64,000 nucleotides of DNA, from contig NZ_LGCI01000003.1 in the NCBI RefSeq assembly GCF_001281525.1, forward strand, positions 40,391 through 104,390, read 5' to 3'. Both the position numbers and the translations under genes were made by a program. Below the pieces are notes generated by a model that saw only the letters and a program-made list of their open reading frames with translations, searched no databases and had not been told where the DNA came from. Shown one piece after another: positions 17,560 to 25,796 of this stretch; position 1 is the first letter of the stretch; each line of letters opens with the position of its first letter. This DNA comes from Lysinibacillus macroides (lineage in GTDB: Bacteria > Bacillota > Bacilli > Bacillales_A > Planococcaceae).

Positions 17560-19470
17560 TTATTTTTCCTTTGCATGCTGTACTAGCATTTCTGTCACTT
17601 CTTCGATCTGTCCTAGGATTGAAATAGGATCTGAAAACCAGAAGCTCCAGCCATCAATTTCAAAAATTTGTTCATTTTGTACAGCATCTAACGTTTTCCA
17701 AACTGGTTCGTTTTTATAATCATATGTTTCTGTCGCTTTATCAACAGCTATAAAAATATAATCACCCGCATAATTGGGAAGTAATTCAGGTGATAATTCC
17801 AGCCACGGCTTTTCAGGATCAATATCCTCTACTACTTTTGCGGGTAGAGTTAGCCCAAGCCCATCATAAAATGATCGCCCTGTATAACCATTACCATATA
17901 ATGTTATGTTATTTTTTGCGCCACCAGCAAAAATCGTCACTGTTTGATCCTTACCAATAATACCTTGAACGGTTTGTCTGGCTTTTTCTACTCGTTGATT
18001 ATAGTCATCCAACCAAGCTTTCACTTCTTCCTCTTTGTCTAAAATTTTACTAAACTCCTCCAATGTTACATCCATTTCTAAATTAAAGGGTATTAAGACT
18101 GTAGGCGCAATTTTGGCATATGCTTCGTATTTCTTATCGTCTCCAGTAATAATAAGGTCAGGGTTTAACTCAACTACTGCTTCAAGGGAATCCTCAAAAT
18201 AAGTAATTCCTTCATTATGCTCTTTCAGATAAGGGCTTTTCATATAAAGCTCCTGTGTTCCTACCGGTTTAATGCCCATAGTTAATAAAAAACCTGGATA
18301 ATAATCAGTTACGATACGCTTGGGATCAACAGGAATCTCTACATCCCCCTTCACAGTGGATACAATTTTTGTTGTCGACTGCACTTCCGTTGACTCATTA
18401 GCTGATGCTTTTGTTTCTCCATTAGTAGAAGTGGGAATAGCAGTACCAGAACATGCACTAAGCAATAAAGTGAAGCATAGCAATAAAGTCGCCATCATAG
18501 AGGACTTTGTTTTTTTAGTCATCGGTAAATCTCCTTTTAACTTATATTGATAATAATTATCATTATCAATATAAGGTCGTAGCCACTTTTTATCATTAGA
18601 CAAAGCAAGCCGATACATAGGACGATACGATTTTTGCTTAGCTGGCTGTTGTTTAAATTGCATTGGCGTTTGCCCGCTGTATTTTTTGAAGATACGAATA
18701 AAATAAGAAACATCTTCGTAGCCAACACTCGATGCTATCTCTTGTATACTTAAAGGTGTATGTAATAATAACTGTTGTGCTTTTTGAATTCTGGTATAGA
18801 TAAGATAATCAATGATACTTCTACCCGTTTTCTGCTTAAATTGCTTCGCTATATAGGGCACACTATAATTCAACATTTGGGCAAGCGATTCTCGTGTGAT
18901 CGGCTGATAATAGTATTCTTCTATATAATTTTGAATCTGCTCCACAAGGTCTGGTTGCCGAACAATCACCTGCTGTTGATATAACTGCTGCAAAAGTTCA
19001 TAAATGAATTGATAAAAAAGGGCTTTGACATGAAAATGCGCTAGCTTGCCCTGTTTGAGCCATTCCTGATACATACTTTCAGCTTTTTGCTGTAACGTAA
19101 GTGCATTGGAAACTTGAAAAACATATTGAAGCTGAAAAGGCTTTTCACGTTCCCACAACGGTAGCAAACCTTTTTTATGAGGAAGAGGTAGGGTTGCTTT
19201 ATAGAGAATTAAATAATACTCCACACTATCTTCTACAGCACTGATATGTAGGCAACTCCCTTTACCAATATGAGCTATATAAAAATTCTCTATCTTATAG
19301 GGTTTACTGTCTAGCAATATATTAGCTTTTCCTTTTATCGTGTACAAAAAACCGCTAGCTGGTAAACGATACGAGCTATGCTGTTCATCATATTGCATCC
19401 TTATAAAACGAATATCAAACACTTGAATGGAGGCAGCTTTCCACAGAAGGATATGATCATCTATATTCAC
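17560..19470 (-). CDS. AraC regulator fused in frame to a siderophore-binding lipoprotein (copy 2)
   Basis: 636 residues, paralogous to the gene at 15501 with the same architecture. The sensor part is about 1-170 and the AraC helix-turn-helix about 180-280 (YSVPYIAKQFKQKTGRS; IASSVGYEDVSYFIRIFKKYSGQTPMQFK). The linker is translated from a nearly ideal Fur box (18549-18567) and an AAAGGAG ribosome-binding site (KGD in the protein). Then comes an internal Met317 (ATG 18522), a signal peptide, lipobox LLLSAC (Cys340) and a Peripla_BP_2 siderophore-binding domain (IVTDYYPGFLLTMGIKPVG). The lipobox Cys is residue 340 in both copies. The start is GTG with AGAAAGGTG upstream. The two genes are tandem, 89 bp apart, each with its own upstream Fur-like box. 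Full-length and internal products are both possible. Confidence 0.88.
   Translation of the reverse strand: MNIDDHILLWKAASIQVFDIRFIRMQYDEQHSSYRLPASGFLYTIKGKANILLDSKPYKIENFYIAHIGKGSCLHISAVEDSVEYYLILYKATLPLPHKKGLLPLWEREKPFQLQYVFQVSNALTLQQKAESMYQEWLKQGKLAHFHVKALFYQFIYELLQQLYQQQVIVRQPDLVEQIQNYIEEYYYQPITRESLAQMLNYSVPYIAKQFKQKTGRSIIDYLIYTRIQKAQQLLLHTPLSIQEIASSVGYEDVSYFIRIFKKYSGQTPMQFKQQPAKQKSYRPMYRLALSNDKKWLRPYIDNDNYYQYKLKGDLPMTKKTKSSMMATLLLCFTLLLSACSGTAIPTSTNGETKASANESTEVQSTTKIVSTVKGDVEIPVDPKRIVTDYYPGFLLTMGIKPVGTQELYMKSPYLKEHNEGITYFEDSLEAVVELNPDLIITGDDKKYEAYAKIAPTVLIPFNLEMDVTLEEFSKILDKEEEVKAWLDDYNQRVEKARQTVQGIIGKDQTVTIFAGGAKNNITLYGNGYTGRSFYDGLGLTLPAKVVEDIDPEKPWLELSPELLPNYAGDYIFIAVDKATETYDYKNEPVWKTLDAVQNEQIFEIDGWSFWFSDPISILGQIEEVTEMLVQHAKEK
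18549..18567 (-). promoter_or_regulatory. Near-consensus Fur box inside the coding frame (copy 2)
   Basis: The minus strand reads GATAATGATAATTATTATC, 18 of 19 matches to the classical GATAATGATAATCATTATC box. It precedes AAAGGAG and the internal lipoprotein ATG at 18522, yet lies wholly within the open AraC frame (translated DNDNYYQ). Confidence 0.85.
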
Positions 19471-19530
19471 GATTTGCTTTCACACCTTTCTAGTCAAATC
19501 ATAGAATGGTTCCTCTATAACTATTATAAA

Positions 19531-19545
19531 TGATAAACATTCTCA
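19531..19545 (-). promoter_or_regulatory. Fur-like box upstream of AraC-lipoprotein fusion copy 2
   Basis: TGATAAACATTCTCA matches the 7-1-7 Fur core at 12 of 14 informative positions and lies about 60 bp upstream of the start at 19470. Confidence 0.7.
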
Positions 19546-19614
19546 ATAATATCTTAAAATAAAATAACAAAAAAGAAGCACCTTTATCACTAAAGATACT
19601 TCTAATTATTTAGC

Positions 19615-20559
19615 TTATTTTTTATTCGTTAGCCAGTTTGTTAATTCTTCTACCTGAGCCAACACGGCTGTTGGGTCATAATACCATGAACGCTCCTCAG
19701 GCCAAACATAAAGATGATCGTTTTTTACGGCTGGCAGGCTACCCCATATTGGATCCTTCTTAAAATCTTCAACTGTGCGATCATCTGAAGTCAAAATAAT
19801 GTAGTCTCCTGCATAATCTGCCAGTACCTCCTCGGAAATTTCAGCCCACTGCTTTTCCATAATTTCATCCGCTACTTTAGAAGGTGGTTTGCGACCAAGA
19901 GCCTGATAGACGGGTTGTCCACCACGTCCAAAATTATCACCATATGCATAATACGTTTTGCCTGCATCCTCTATAATAGAGAAGCTTGCATCCTTTGGAA
20001 TAATCGCATCTACCTGTACTTTGGCATCGGCAATCTTTTGATCATATTGCGCCAGCCAATCCTTAGCTTCTTGCTCTTTGCCAAGCAACTCACCGAAATA
20101 AGTAAGTTCTTCGTGTGCATCCTTCAATTCACCATAAGGTATGACAACTGTAGGAGCAATTTTACTTAAAGCATCATAATTTTCCCCATTGCCAGTAATA
20201 ATCAAGTCCGGTTTGAGCGCTATAATCTTCTCAATGGACGGTTTCCCATAATCACCTATTTCTTCTACATCCTTTAATGCATCCTTTAAATAATAGTTTT
20301 CAAGAGCCAATCCAGGCGCTCCCACAGGTTTCACATCTAATACAAGTAAACTAGCGATATACTCCTCTGCTACAATACGCTGTGGATTAGTCGGAATAAC
20401 AATTTCACCATTTGTTGTCTGAACCGTTTTTGTTTCTGCTTCTTTTATATCTTGTTCTGCAGTTGGACTAGCGACCTTTTCCTTTTCTCCACAAGCCGTT
20501 AACAATAGCAGTAATAATAGAAATAGTGGTGCTAAGAATTTTCTATTTTGCTTCAGCAA
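19615..20559 (-). CDS. Ferric-siderophore-binding lipoprotein
   Basis: 314 residues from the preferred TTG start at 20559, which has GGAGGG seven bases upstream. A longer in-frame ATG at 20604 lies inside the Fur-like box and is unlikely. The signal peptide is FLAPLF plus a poly-Leu core, with lipobox LLLTAC (Cys23). A Peripla_BP_2 domain follows (RIVAEEYIASLLVLDVKPVG; IALKPDLIITG; SKIAPTVVIPYGEL), as in FeuA/FhuD-like proteins that capture iron-siderophore outside the membrane. The upstream neighbour is a Btr-type regulator on the same strand. There is no permease or ATPase gene beside it, so it must dock on a transporter encoded elsewhere. Confidence 0.88.
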   Translation of the reverse strand: MLKQNRKFLAPLFLLLLLLLTACGEKEKVASPTAEQDIKEAETKTVQTTNGEIVIPTNPQRIVAEEYIASLLVLDVKPVGAPGLALENYYLKDALKDVEEIGDYGKPSIEKIIALKPDLIITGNGENYDALSKIAPTVVIPYGELKDAHEELTYFGELLGKEQEAKDWLAQYDQKIADAKVQVDAIIPKDASFSIIEDAGKTYYAYGDNFGRGGQPVYQALGRKPPSKVADEIMEKQWAEISEEVLADYAGDYIILTSDDRTVEDFKKDPIWGSLPAVKNDHLYVWPEERSWYYDPTAVLAQVEELTNWLTNKK

Positions 20560-20584
20560 TCTTTTTCCCTCCATACATATCAAT

Positions 20585-20599
20585 TGATAATTATTCTCA
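20585..20599 (-). promoter_or_regulatory. Fur-like box upstream of lipoprotein gene 19615-20559
   Basis: TGATAATTATTCTCA, a close 7-1-7 Fur core, lies about 25 bp before the preferred TTG start. Confidence 0.78.
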
Positions 20600-20661
20600 T
20601 TCATTGTAGAAGAGGGTGAAAAATTTGTCTATGCACAAGAATGATTTACCATCTTGCACTT

Positions 20662-22224
20662 TTATGATGTCAGTACCTTCATTAATTCCTTCAATTGAGC
20701 TGCTGTAGATAACGGATCATAGCCATAAAATAACTCGTACTGATTGATAAAATACACTCGCTGCTTTTGTACAGCCTCCATTGTCCGCCATTCTTCTGAA
20801 TGTAACAGCTTGATAAGGCGTTTTTTAGCTAGATCGTTAGTAGGAAGAGCTGTGATAAAAATATAATCAGCCGGATAATGAGCGATCTCTTCAAGCTCTA
20901 CTGTAAAAAACCCCGTATGCTCAATTTTTTCAGCAATAATTGCATCTGGACGCCGAAATCCTAAATCCTCATATAATATATGACTTCCCCTACCATAACT
21001 GCTGTCTATACAATAAGCTGCGGCATTATTGCCTAATTCCCAAACAATTGCTGTACCTCTTGAACCGATCTGTTGATCTAACAGAGAGTTACAGGCAAGG
21101 ATTTGCTCCTCATATTGCTGTAGCCAGCTACCAAATCGCTCTTGCCTATTGACAATATTAGAAATAAGACGAAATTGATCTCGCCAGCTTAATTGCTGAC
21201 AGGGTAGTTCGACTACTGGTGCTAATGCTAGTAAGGATTGTTTGTCATGCCCCTTGTTATAGTTAATAATGACATCTGGGCAGGCTGCTGTGATTTCCTG
21301 ATAATTGGAGACCACATTGTGCTCATAACCTATCAATTTATGCCGAGATGGTACTGTTTTTATATTTTCTATAAATGGAGAAAATACGCCTAATTCTGGA
21401 ATAATACCGAGAGCCAGTAAGCATGCTGTATGGTTTGTGTTAAGGGTAATAACACGTTTTGGCTTCTGATAATAGACCTTAGGCGATATACCAACCAGCT
21501 CTTTAAACTTTCGACTTAAATACGTCCCCTCCCTATAGCCTACATTCTGCGCAAGATCATCTAGTTTGGGCATATCATAAAGTAGTTTTTTCTGTGACGC
21601 TCGTATTCTCAGCATTGTTAAATATTTACTGAATGTATAGCCTGTATGTTTACGGAATACACGTGAAAAATGTTCTGGGCTTACTTGTGCTTTTGTAGCC
21701 ATTTGCTCCCTTGTTAAATCCTCATGGAAATGTATGGAAATATAGTCTACTACCTTTTGAACCCACATTCCCTCTTGTTGCTGCTTACTAGCCCATAGTT
21801 CGCTATAAACAGTTTCTAATAGTTCAGCGAATAATTTTTGTAAACGAAAAGGATGATTGTGCTCAAAAACTCTCGCTTCTTTTTCTAATGCTATTGCTAT
21901 ATCTATAAGCTTGGATGAACCTTTTGCAATCAAAGCTATATCATGGGCTATTTTTGCTCCGTATGGACGATATTGAAGAGCAAGCCCTGCAATTCGATTC
22001 GGTTCTAATAGCTGAAAATCATCAGGATGATTCCATAGTAAAACTGAGCGTGCATGAAGTTCTCTATACCTACCCTGAAAGCAATATTTTACATGGCCAT
22101 CATAAACAATGATGATCCAAGGCCATAAAGTGGATTCTTCATTGTGATGGAGCATTTCTTCTAATCGCATGATTCGAATAGGCTGATAAAAAGTATAGGG
22201 TAGTAAACGATCATCTCTAGTCAT
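20662..22224 (-). CDS. Btr-type AraC regulator with C-terminal siderophore-binding domain
   Basis: 520 residues from ATG 22224, with GGGAGA upstream; a GTG six codons earlier overlaps that site. The N-terminal sensor or cupin-like part is about 1-155. The AraC helix-turn-helix is about 165-265 (VSPEHFSRVFRKHTGYTFSKY; AQNVGYREGTYLSRKFKELVGISPKVYY). A Peripla_BP_2-like domain runs from about 270 to the end (RVITLNTNHTACLLALGIIPELG; SYGRGSHILYEDLGFRRPD; YPADYIFITALP). There is no signal peptide or lipobox, so the whole protein is cytosolic, as in B. subtilis Btr, which senses bacillibactin and activates feuABC. It is divergent from the lipoprotein gene at 22319, with a shared Fur-like box. Its targets are probably adjacent binding-protein genes. 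Confidence 0.88.
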   Translation of the reverse strand: MTRDDRLLPYTFYQPIRIMRLEEMLHHNEESTLWPWIIIVYDGHVKYCFQGRYRELHARSVLLWNHPDDFQLLEPNRIAGLALQYRPYGAKIAHDIALIAKGSSKLIDIAIALEKEARVFEHNHPFRLQKLFAELLETVYSELWASKQQQEGMWVQKVVDYISIHFHEDLTREQMATKAQVSPEHFSRVFRKHTGYTFSKYLTMLRIRASQKKLLYDMPKLDDLAQNVGYREGTYLSRKFKELVGISPKVYYQKPKRVITLNTNHTACLLALGIIPELGVFSPFIENIKTVPSRHKLIGYEHNVVSNYQEITAACPDVIINYNKGHDKQSLLALAPVVELPCQQLSWRDQFRLISNIVNRQERFGSWLQQYEEQILACNSLLDQQIGSRGTAIVWELGNNAAAYCIDSSYGRGSHILYEDLGFRRPDAIIAEKIEHTGFFTVELEEIAHYPADYIFITALPTNDLAKKRLIKLLHSEEWRTMEAVQKQRVYFINQYELFYGYDPLSTAAQLKELMKVLTS

Positions 22225-22248
22225 TTTTATTATATCTCCCACTCATTG

Positions 22249-22267
22249 ATATTGATTATCATTTTCA
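22249..22267. promoter_or_regulatory. Shared Fur-like box between divergent Btr-type regulator and lipoprotein
   Basis: GATATTGATTATCATTTTC matches the 19-base Fur consensus at 16 positions. It is centred between the starts at 22224 (minus) and 22319 (plus), so it can control both. Confidence 0.78.
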
Positions 22268-22318
22268 TTATAATGAAATAAATAAAGAGAAAGCAATATA
22301 TTTAGGAGGCTTATCACT

Positions 22319-23260
22319 TTGACTAAGAAGCATCTTATCTTGACTGTAATATTTATGTTTTCCATTGTATTAGCTGCCTGTGGAAATCAATCTTCTACAT
22401 CAGATAAAGACAGTCAAACAGAGCAAAATCGTATATTAACAGATTCATTAGGACATGAGGTCACAATTCCTGAAAAGCCCCAGCGTGTAATAGCACCTTA
22501 TTTAGAGGATCATCTTATAGCATTAGGCATTATGCCTGTTGCCCAATGGTCTGTCAAGGGTGGCTCCGTTCAAGGCTATCTTCAGGATTCTTTAAAGGAT
22601 ATTCCAACGATTGAATTTGATCTTCCTTTTGAGGCTGTGACGAGCTTTGATCCAGATTTAATTATTATTGGCTCACCTGATATTGCGGAGGGTGAAAAAT
22701 ATGAGCAATATAGCAAAATTGCCCCAACCTATGTAATGGGAACAGAGGATAGTAATTGGCGTAATAAGCTATTAAAAGTAGGCGAAATTTTTGGACAAAC
22801 AGAAAAAGCTAACGAAGTCCTAGCTGAATATGAGCAAGCTGCTAAAGAGGCTAAAGAAAAAATTGAAAGTCAGATTGATCATCCATCAGCAGCGGTCATC
22901 TGGAATATTAAAAATACAATTTATATGGTGAGTGACACAGCTTCTAGTGGTGTCGTACTATACAATGACCTTGGTTTGCAAGTACCGAACCTTGTAAAGG
23001 AAGTATCAGCCTCTGCAACAAGTGATTGGTCACAAGTATCTTTAGAAAAATTTGTACAAATCGATGCCGATTATCTGTTTGTTATCAATAGTGTTAGTGC
23101 GGGAAGCGCTGATTTGTTAAGCGATCCCCTTTTAGCCAATATCCCTGCGATTAAAAATGACCATGTCTATGAATTTGATCAAAGTTCAAGCTGGTTATAT
23201 TCAGGAGCTATTGCCAACCGTCAAATTATTCAAAATGTTGTAGATAGCATAGCAAAGTAA
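22319..23260 (+). CDS. Ferric-siderophore-binding lipoprotein
   Basis: 313 residues from TTG, with AGGAGG (22304-22309) upstream. The signal peptide has lipobox VLAAC (Cys21). A Peripla_BP_2 domain follows (RVIAPYLEDHLIALGIMPVAQWS; FDPDLIIIGSPD; YSKIAPTYVMG; VYEFDQSSSWLYSG). It is similar in layout to the lipoprotein at 29738 (APVMEDSLLALGIKPTMQWS), which suggests these two are closest paralogues. It is divergent from a Btr-type regulator and followed by a terminator. The substrate is presumably a catecholate or hydroxamate ferric siderophore; which one cannot be told from sequence alone. Confidence 0.88.
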   Translation: MTKKHLILTVIFMFSIVLAACGNQSSTSDKDSQTEQNRILTDSLGHEVTIPEKPQRVIAPYLEDHLIALGIMPVAQWSVKGGSVQGYLQDSLKDIPTIEFDLPFEAVTSFDPDLIIIGSPDIAEGEKYEQYSKIAPTYVMGTEDSNWRNKLLKVGEIFGQTEKANEVLAEYEQAAKEAKEKIESQIDHPSAAVIWNIKNTIYMVSDTASSGVVLYNDLGLQVPNLVKEVSASATSDWSQVSLEKFVQIDADYLFVINSVSAGSADLLSDPLLANIPAIKNDHVYEFDQSSSWLYSGAIANRQIIQNVVDSIAK

Positions 23261-23261
23261 A

Positions 23262-23298
23262 AAAATCCCTTCAGCGTCCTAAAGCTGAAGGGTTTTAT
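23262..23298 (+). terminator. Intrinsic terminator after lipoprotein gene
   Basis: A 9-bp stem CCCTTCAGC / GCTGAAGGG (23267-23275 and 23284-23292) is followed by TTTTATT. Confidence 0.9.
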
Positions 23299-23450
23299 TA
23301 TGCTCTATATCTTACAAATTCTCGTGAATTTATCCTTAAAAACTGTTACTTCGGAATAAAGTTTAATCAAAAACATCCAGCAACCTCATATTTTACGGTA
23401 AACTAAATATACAATTTTTATAAAAAAGTTTGGTCATTTTCACATATTAC

Positions 23451-23480
23451 TGTTTAACAATTGTACTCGATTGTTAAACA
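23451..23480. promoter_or_regulatory. Inverted repeat upstream of the ATPase-nuclease module
   Basis: TGTTTAACAAT / ATTGTTAAACA (23451-23461 and 23470-23480) is an 11-bp perfect inverted repeat with an 8-base spacer, about 130 bp upstream of the ATPase gene in AT-rich DNA. No poly-T follows, so an operator or structured leader is more likely than a terminator. Confidence 0.55.
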
Positions 23481-23609
23481 AATTTTGGCTGATTCTAAAG
23501 AATATTTCACTTAATTAGTTTAAAATGATAAAATTTGAACAAGATTAATAAGAGTAGTTTTTTCCATTTTCTAAATTTCTACTTCTGATAATTAATGGAG
23601 GTCTTAACT

Positions 23610-24668
23610 ATGACTAACGGTGTCATTGAAAAAATAGAATTAGAAAACTTCACAATTTTTAATTCTACCAAAGTAAACTTTTCAAAAAACATTAATGTTT
23701 TATGTGGAATGAATGGTGTAGGAAAAACTCATTTAATGAAAACTTTATATAGTGTATGTGCTACTAATAACGAATTAAATAATACAAAAAAGCATGAAGA
23801 ATACTTAGCCCAAAAGTTAATTGGTGTATTTAGACCAGATCAACTCGGCAGATTAGTGAAAAGAAAGCCTGGAAGGCATAGAGCTAATGTAAAAATTAAA
23901 TTAACTAATAATAGCACACTTGCATTTTCTTTTTCTACTAGTAGCTCCAAATCTGTCAGCACTGAACATGATGAAAATTTCAAACATATAAATAATGCTA
24001 TATTTATTCCGGTTAAGGAAATTATTTCAGCAACTGAAAATTTTTCTGCGCTCTACGAAGAATATCATATAGCTTTTGAAGAAACCTACTATGATTTAAA
24101 CAAACAATTATTACGTCCATTGAAAAAAGGACCAAGTAATTCTACACAAAAAAAACTATTAAAAACTCTAGAAGATGTAATAGACGGAAAAATAGTACAA
24201 GAGAATGGTCGTTTTTATTTTGTAAAGCCCAAACAGGGAAAATTAGAAATGGGACTTTTAGCAGAAGGATACAGAAAAATTGCAACTATTTTTTATTTAA
24301 TTGCCAATGGCACACTTGAAAAAGACTCTATTTTATTTTGGGATGAGCCAGAGTCAAATATGAACCCCAAAATGATTCCTATCATTACAGAACTTTTTAT
24401 TGAATTAGCAAAAATGGGCGTTCAATTATTTATTTCCACTCATAGTTACTTTTTATTAAAAAGATTAGGCATGTATGCCGAATATCAAAATGATAAAAGT
24501 AAATTAGATATTCGCTTTATTTCTATGTATAAAAATCCGGATGCTAAGGACACAGACGATATTCTTATAGAAAGTTGTTCACAAGTAGCAGATTTAAATT
24601 ATAACCCAATAGAAGATGAGTTTTTGAAGCTTTATAACGAGCAGCAGGAGTTGTTTTTCCGTGATTAA
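23610..24668 (+). CDS. AAA/ABC-type ATPase of a two-gene putative defence module
   Basis: 352 residues from ATG 23610, with GGAGG seven bases upstream; an earlier in-frame ATG at 23595 overlaps that site. Walker A is GMNGVGKTHL (about 33-42), a signature-like LLAEGYRKIA sits near 220, Walker B is SILFWDEPESNMNP near 243 and the H-loop is ISTHSYFLLKR. This is the AAA_15/AAA_21, OLD- and RecF-like group found in many phage-defence systems (Septu PtuA, PARIS AriA). It overlaps the next gene by 8 bp, so the two are translationally coupled. The pair interrupts the siderophore cluster and is more AT-rich than its neighbours, suggesting transfer. The defence role is inferred. Confidence 0.85.
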   Translation: MTNGVIEKIELENFTIFNSTKVNFSKNINVLCGMNGVGKTHLMKTLYSVCATNNELNNTKKHEEYLAQKLIGVFRPDQLGRLVKRKPGRHRANVKIKLTNNSTLAFSFSTSSSKSVSTEHDENFKHINNAIFIPVKEIISATENFSALYEEYHIAFEETYYDLNKQLLRPLKKGPSNSTQKKLLKTLEDVIDGKIVQENGRFYFVKPKQGKLEMGLLAEGYRKIATIFYLIANGTLEKDSILFWDEPESNMNPKMIPIITELFIELAKMGVQLFISTHSYFLLKRLGMYAEYQNDKSKLDIRFISMYKNPDAKDTDDILIESCSQVADLNYNPIEDEFLKLYNEQQELFFRD

Positions 24669-25206
24669 TTTAATCGAAAGTAATATGAACTTTGAATTTC
24701 CTGAAGATATCAAAGTTATTAAACTAGATGATACAACCTTTTATAGAGAACATTTTATGAAGCTTCCTTCTTCTAAAAGTATTGATTTTTTAATAGAGGA
24801 TAATAATAACTTTTTACTAATAGAAGTGAAGAATTTCAAACTAGCTCTTAAAAATAAAGATACTAAAAATAGGTTTCAAACAGGTAACAAGGATAGCCTT
24901 TCACTGGAAGTTGCACTGAAAGTCCGGGATTCTATCTCATGTATATTAGGAGCTACTCGTACATCTCAAGAAAGCGAAATAAGTTCTTATAAAAATATCT
25001 TAAAACATAATATCAATTTAAAAGTTATTTTATTATTAATTCCACCTCCATTTTATACAGAGCGTGAAAACATCGCAATCAAAATAGCTCTACAAGATGA
25101 TTTAAAAAAGAAATTAAAATGGTTAAATGCTAAGATTCATATTTTAGATGATAATGATTTTACGAAAATGAAACCAGATATAAAAATTACTAATACAGCT
25201 ATTTAG
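24661..25206 (+). CDS. PD-(D/E)XK nuclease-like partner of the ATPase
   Basis: 181 residues from GTG, overlapping the ATPase stop by 8 bp. Residues 41-60 show a PD-(D/E)XK active-site pattern: Asp42 at the start of a strand (IDFLIEDN) and Glu55-Val-Lys57 on the next strand (FLLIEVKNFK), 13 residues apart. The remainder is mixed helix and strand with no other motif. In this family the Asp, Glu and Lys bind metal and cut DNA or RNA. With its ATPase it forms a two-gene operon that resembles Septu or PARIS in logic, although those use HNH or TOPRIM nucleases. The nuclease call rests on this short motif only. A hairpin terminator follows. Confidence 0.7.
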   Translation: MINLIESNMNFEFPEDIKVIKLDDTTFYREHFMKLPSSKSIDFLIEDNNNFLLIEVKNFKLALKNKDTKNRFQTGNKDSLSLEVALKVRDSISCILGATRTSQESEISSYKNILKHNINLKVILLLIPPPFYTERENIAIKIALQDDLKKKLKWLNAKIHILDDNDFTKMKPDIKITNTAI

Positions 25207-25228
25207 CATTAAAGACATATTAGATTAA

Positions 25229-25266
25229 TAGTACAAACCAAGACCATGGTTTGTACTACTATTTTT
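25229..25266 (+). terminator. Terminator of the ATPase-nuclease operon
   Basis: A 10-bp stem GTACAAACCA / TGGTTTGTAC (25231-25240 and 25247-25256) is followed by ACTACTATTTTTATAG. Confidence 0.8.
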
Positions 25267-25379
25267 ATAGTAGAAAGGTAACTATAAGTAGTTTCTAATA
25301 GGATCTATATATCTCGCTTCATAGCAATATGAGTTAATTGCTATAGCTAGTAATGTCGTATAAACTTCAGCCCTGCAAA

Positions 25380-25668
25380 AAATAGAGCGATAGCAGCCTA
25401 CCAAAAGTTAGTGAAGAATACTAGACCCCTTAAGCCTAAAATGATACAGCCTCCTTACATATTTTGTACCAATGCGCATCGTGACTACACCTGAAAGCCT
25501 AACAGTTAGTAAATAGCCTAAAACTTAAGTAACCAGACTACGAGGTCGTAAAGCCCAATTCCTCCTGAATAAATGGTAAAGTAATTCCATAAGTTATACG
25601 ACCAAAACCCCCTAGTTGTAACAATTAATAGCATACCTGTTATGACAGACACTCAAAAGTTTCTCATC
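25380..25668 (-). pseudogene. Decayed N-terminal fragment of an MFS transporter (YbfB/YjiJ-like)
   Basis: The minus strand, read across frames, gives ITGMLLIVTT and then, after a one-base shift, GFGRITYGITLPFIQEELGF (25609 downward), a stop, and SGYLS. This is the conserved first-helix pattern of the YbfB/YjiJ-like MFS family (G-x-G-R-F-x-Y-x-x-x-L-P). Several stops and frameshifts follow and the rest of the transporter is absent. It fills most of the otherwise empty 560 bp between the defence module and the next lipoprotein gene. Confidence 0.55.
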
Positions 25669-25765
25669 TTTAAAAATGCAACTAGATTTTTGGACAAACC
25701 TCAATGTTCCCTCTTCAATTTGTCCATTGTCCTAGACCATGGACTCATTTATGCTAGCCTATATC

Positions 25766-25784
25766 GATAATGATTATCATTTAT
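25766..25784 (+). promoter_or_regulatory. Fur-like box upstream of lipoprotein gene 25797
   Basis: GATAATGATTATCATTTAT matches the 19-base Fur consensus at 16 positions and touches the Shine-Dalgarno GGAGG of the gene. Confidence 0.8.
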
Positions 25785-25796
25785 GGAGGAAAAGAC

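Noticed and set aside
20560-20604. Longer N-terminus (ATG 20604) for the lipoprotein at 19615
   Set aside because: It would translate the Fur-like box and put 15 odd residues before a standard lipoprotein signal; TTG 20559 has a good ribosome-binding site. Unlike the two AraC fusions, the upstream gene ends with its own stop.
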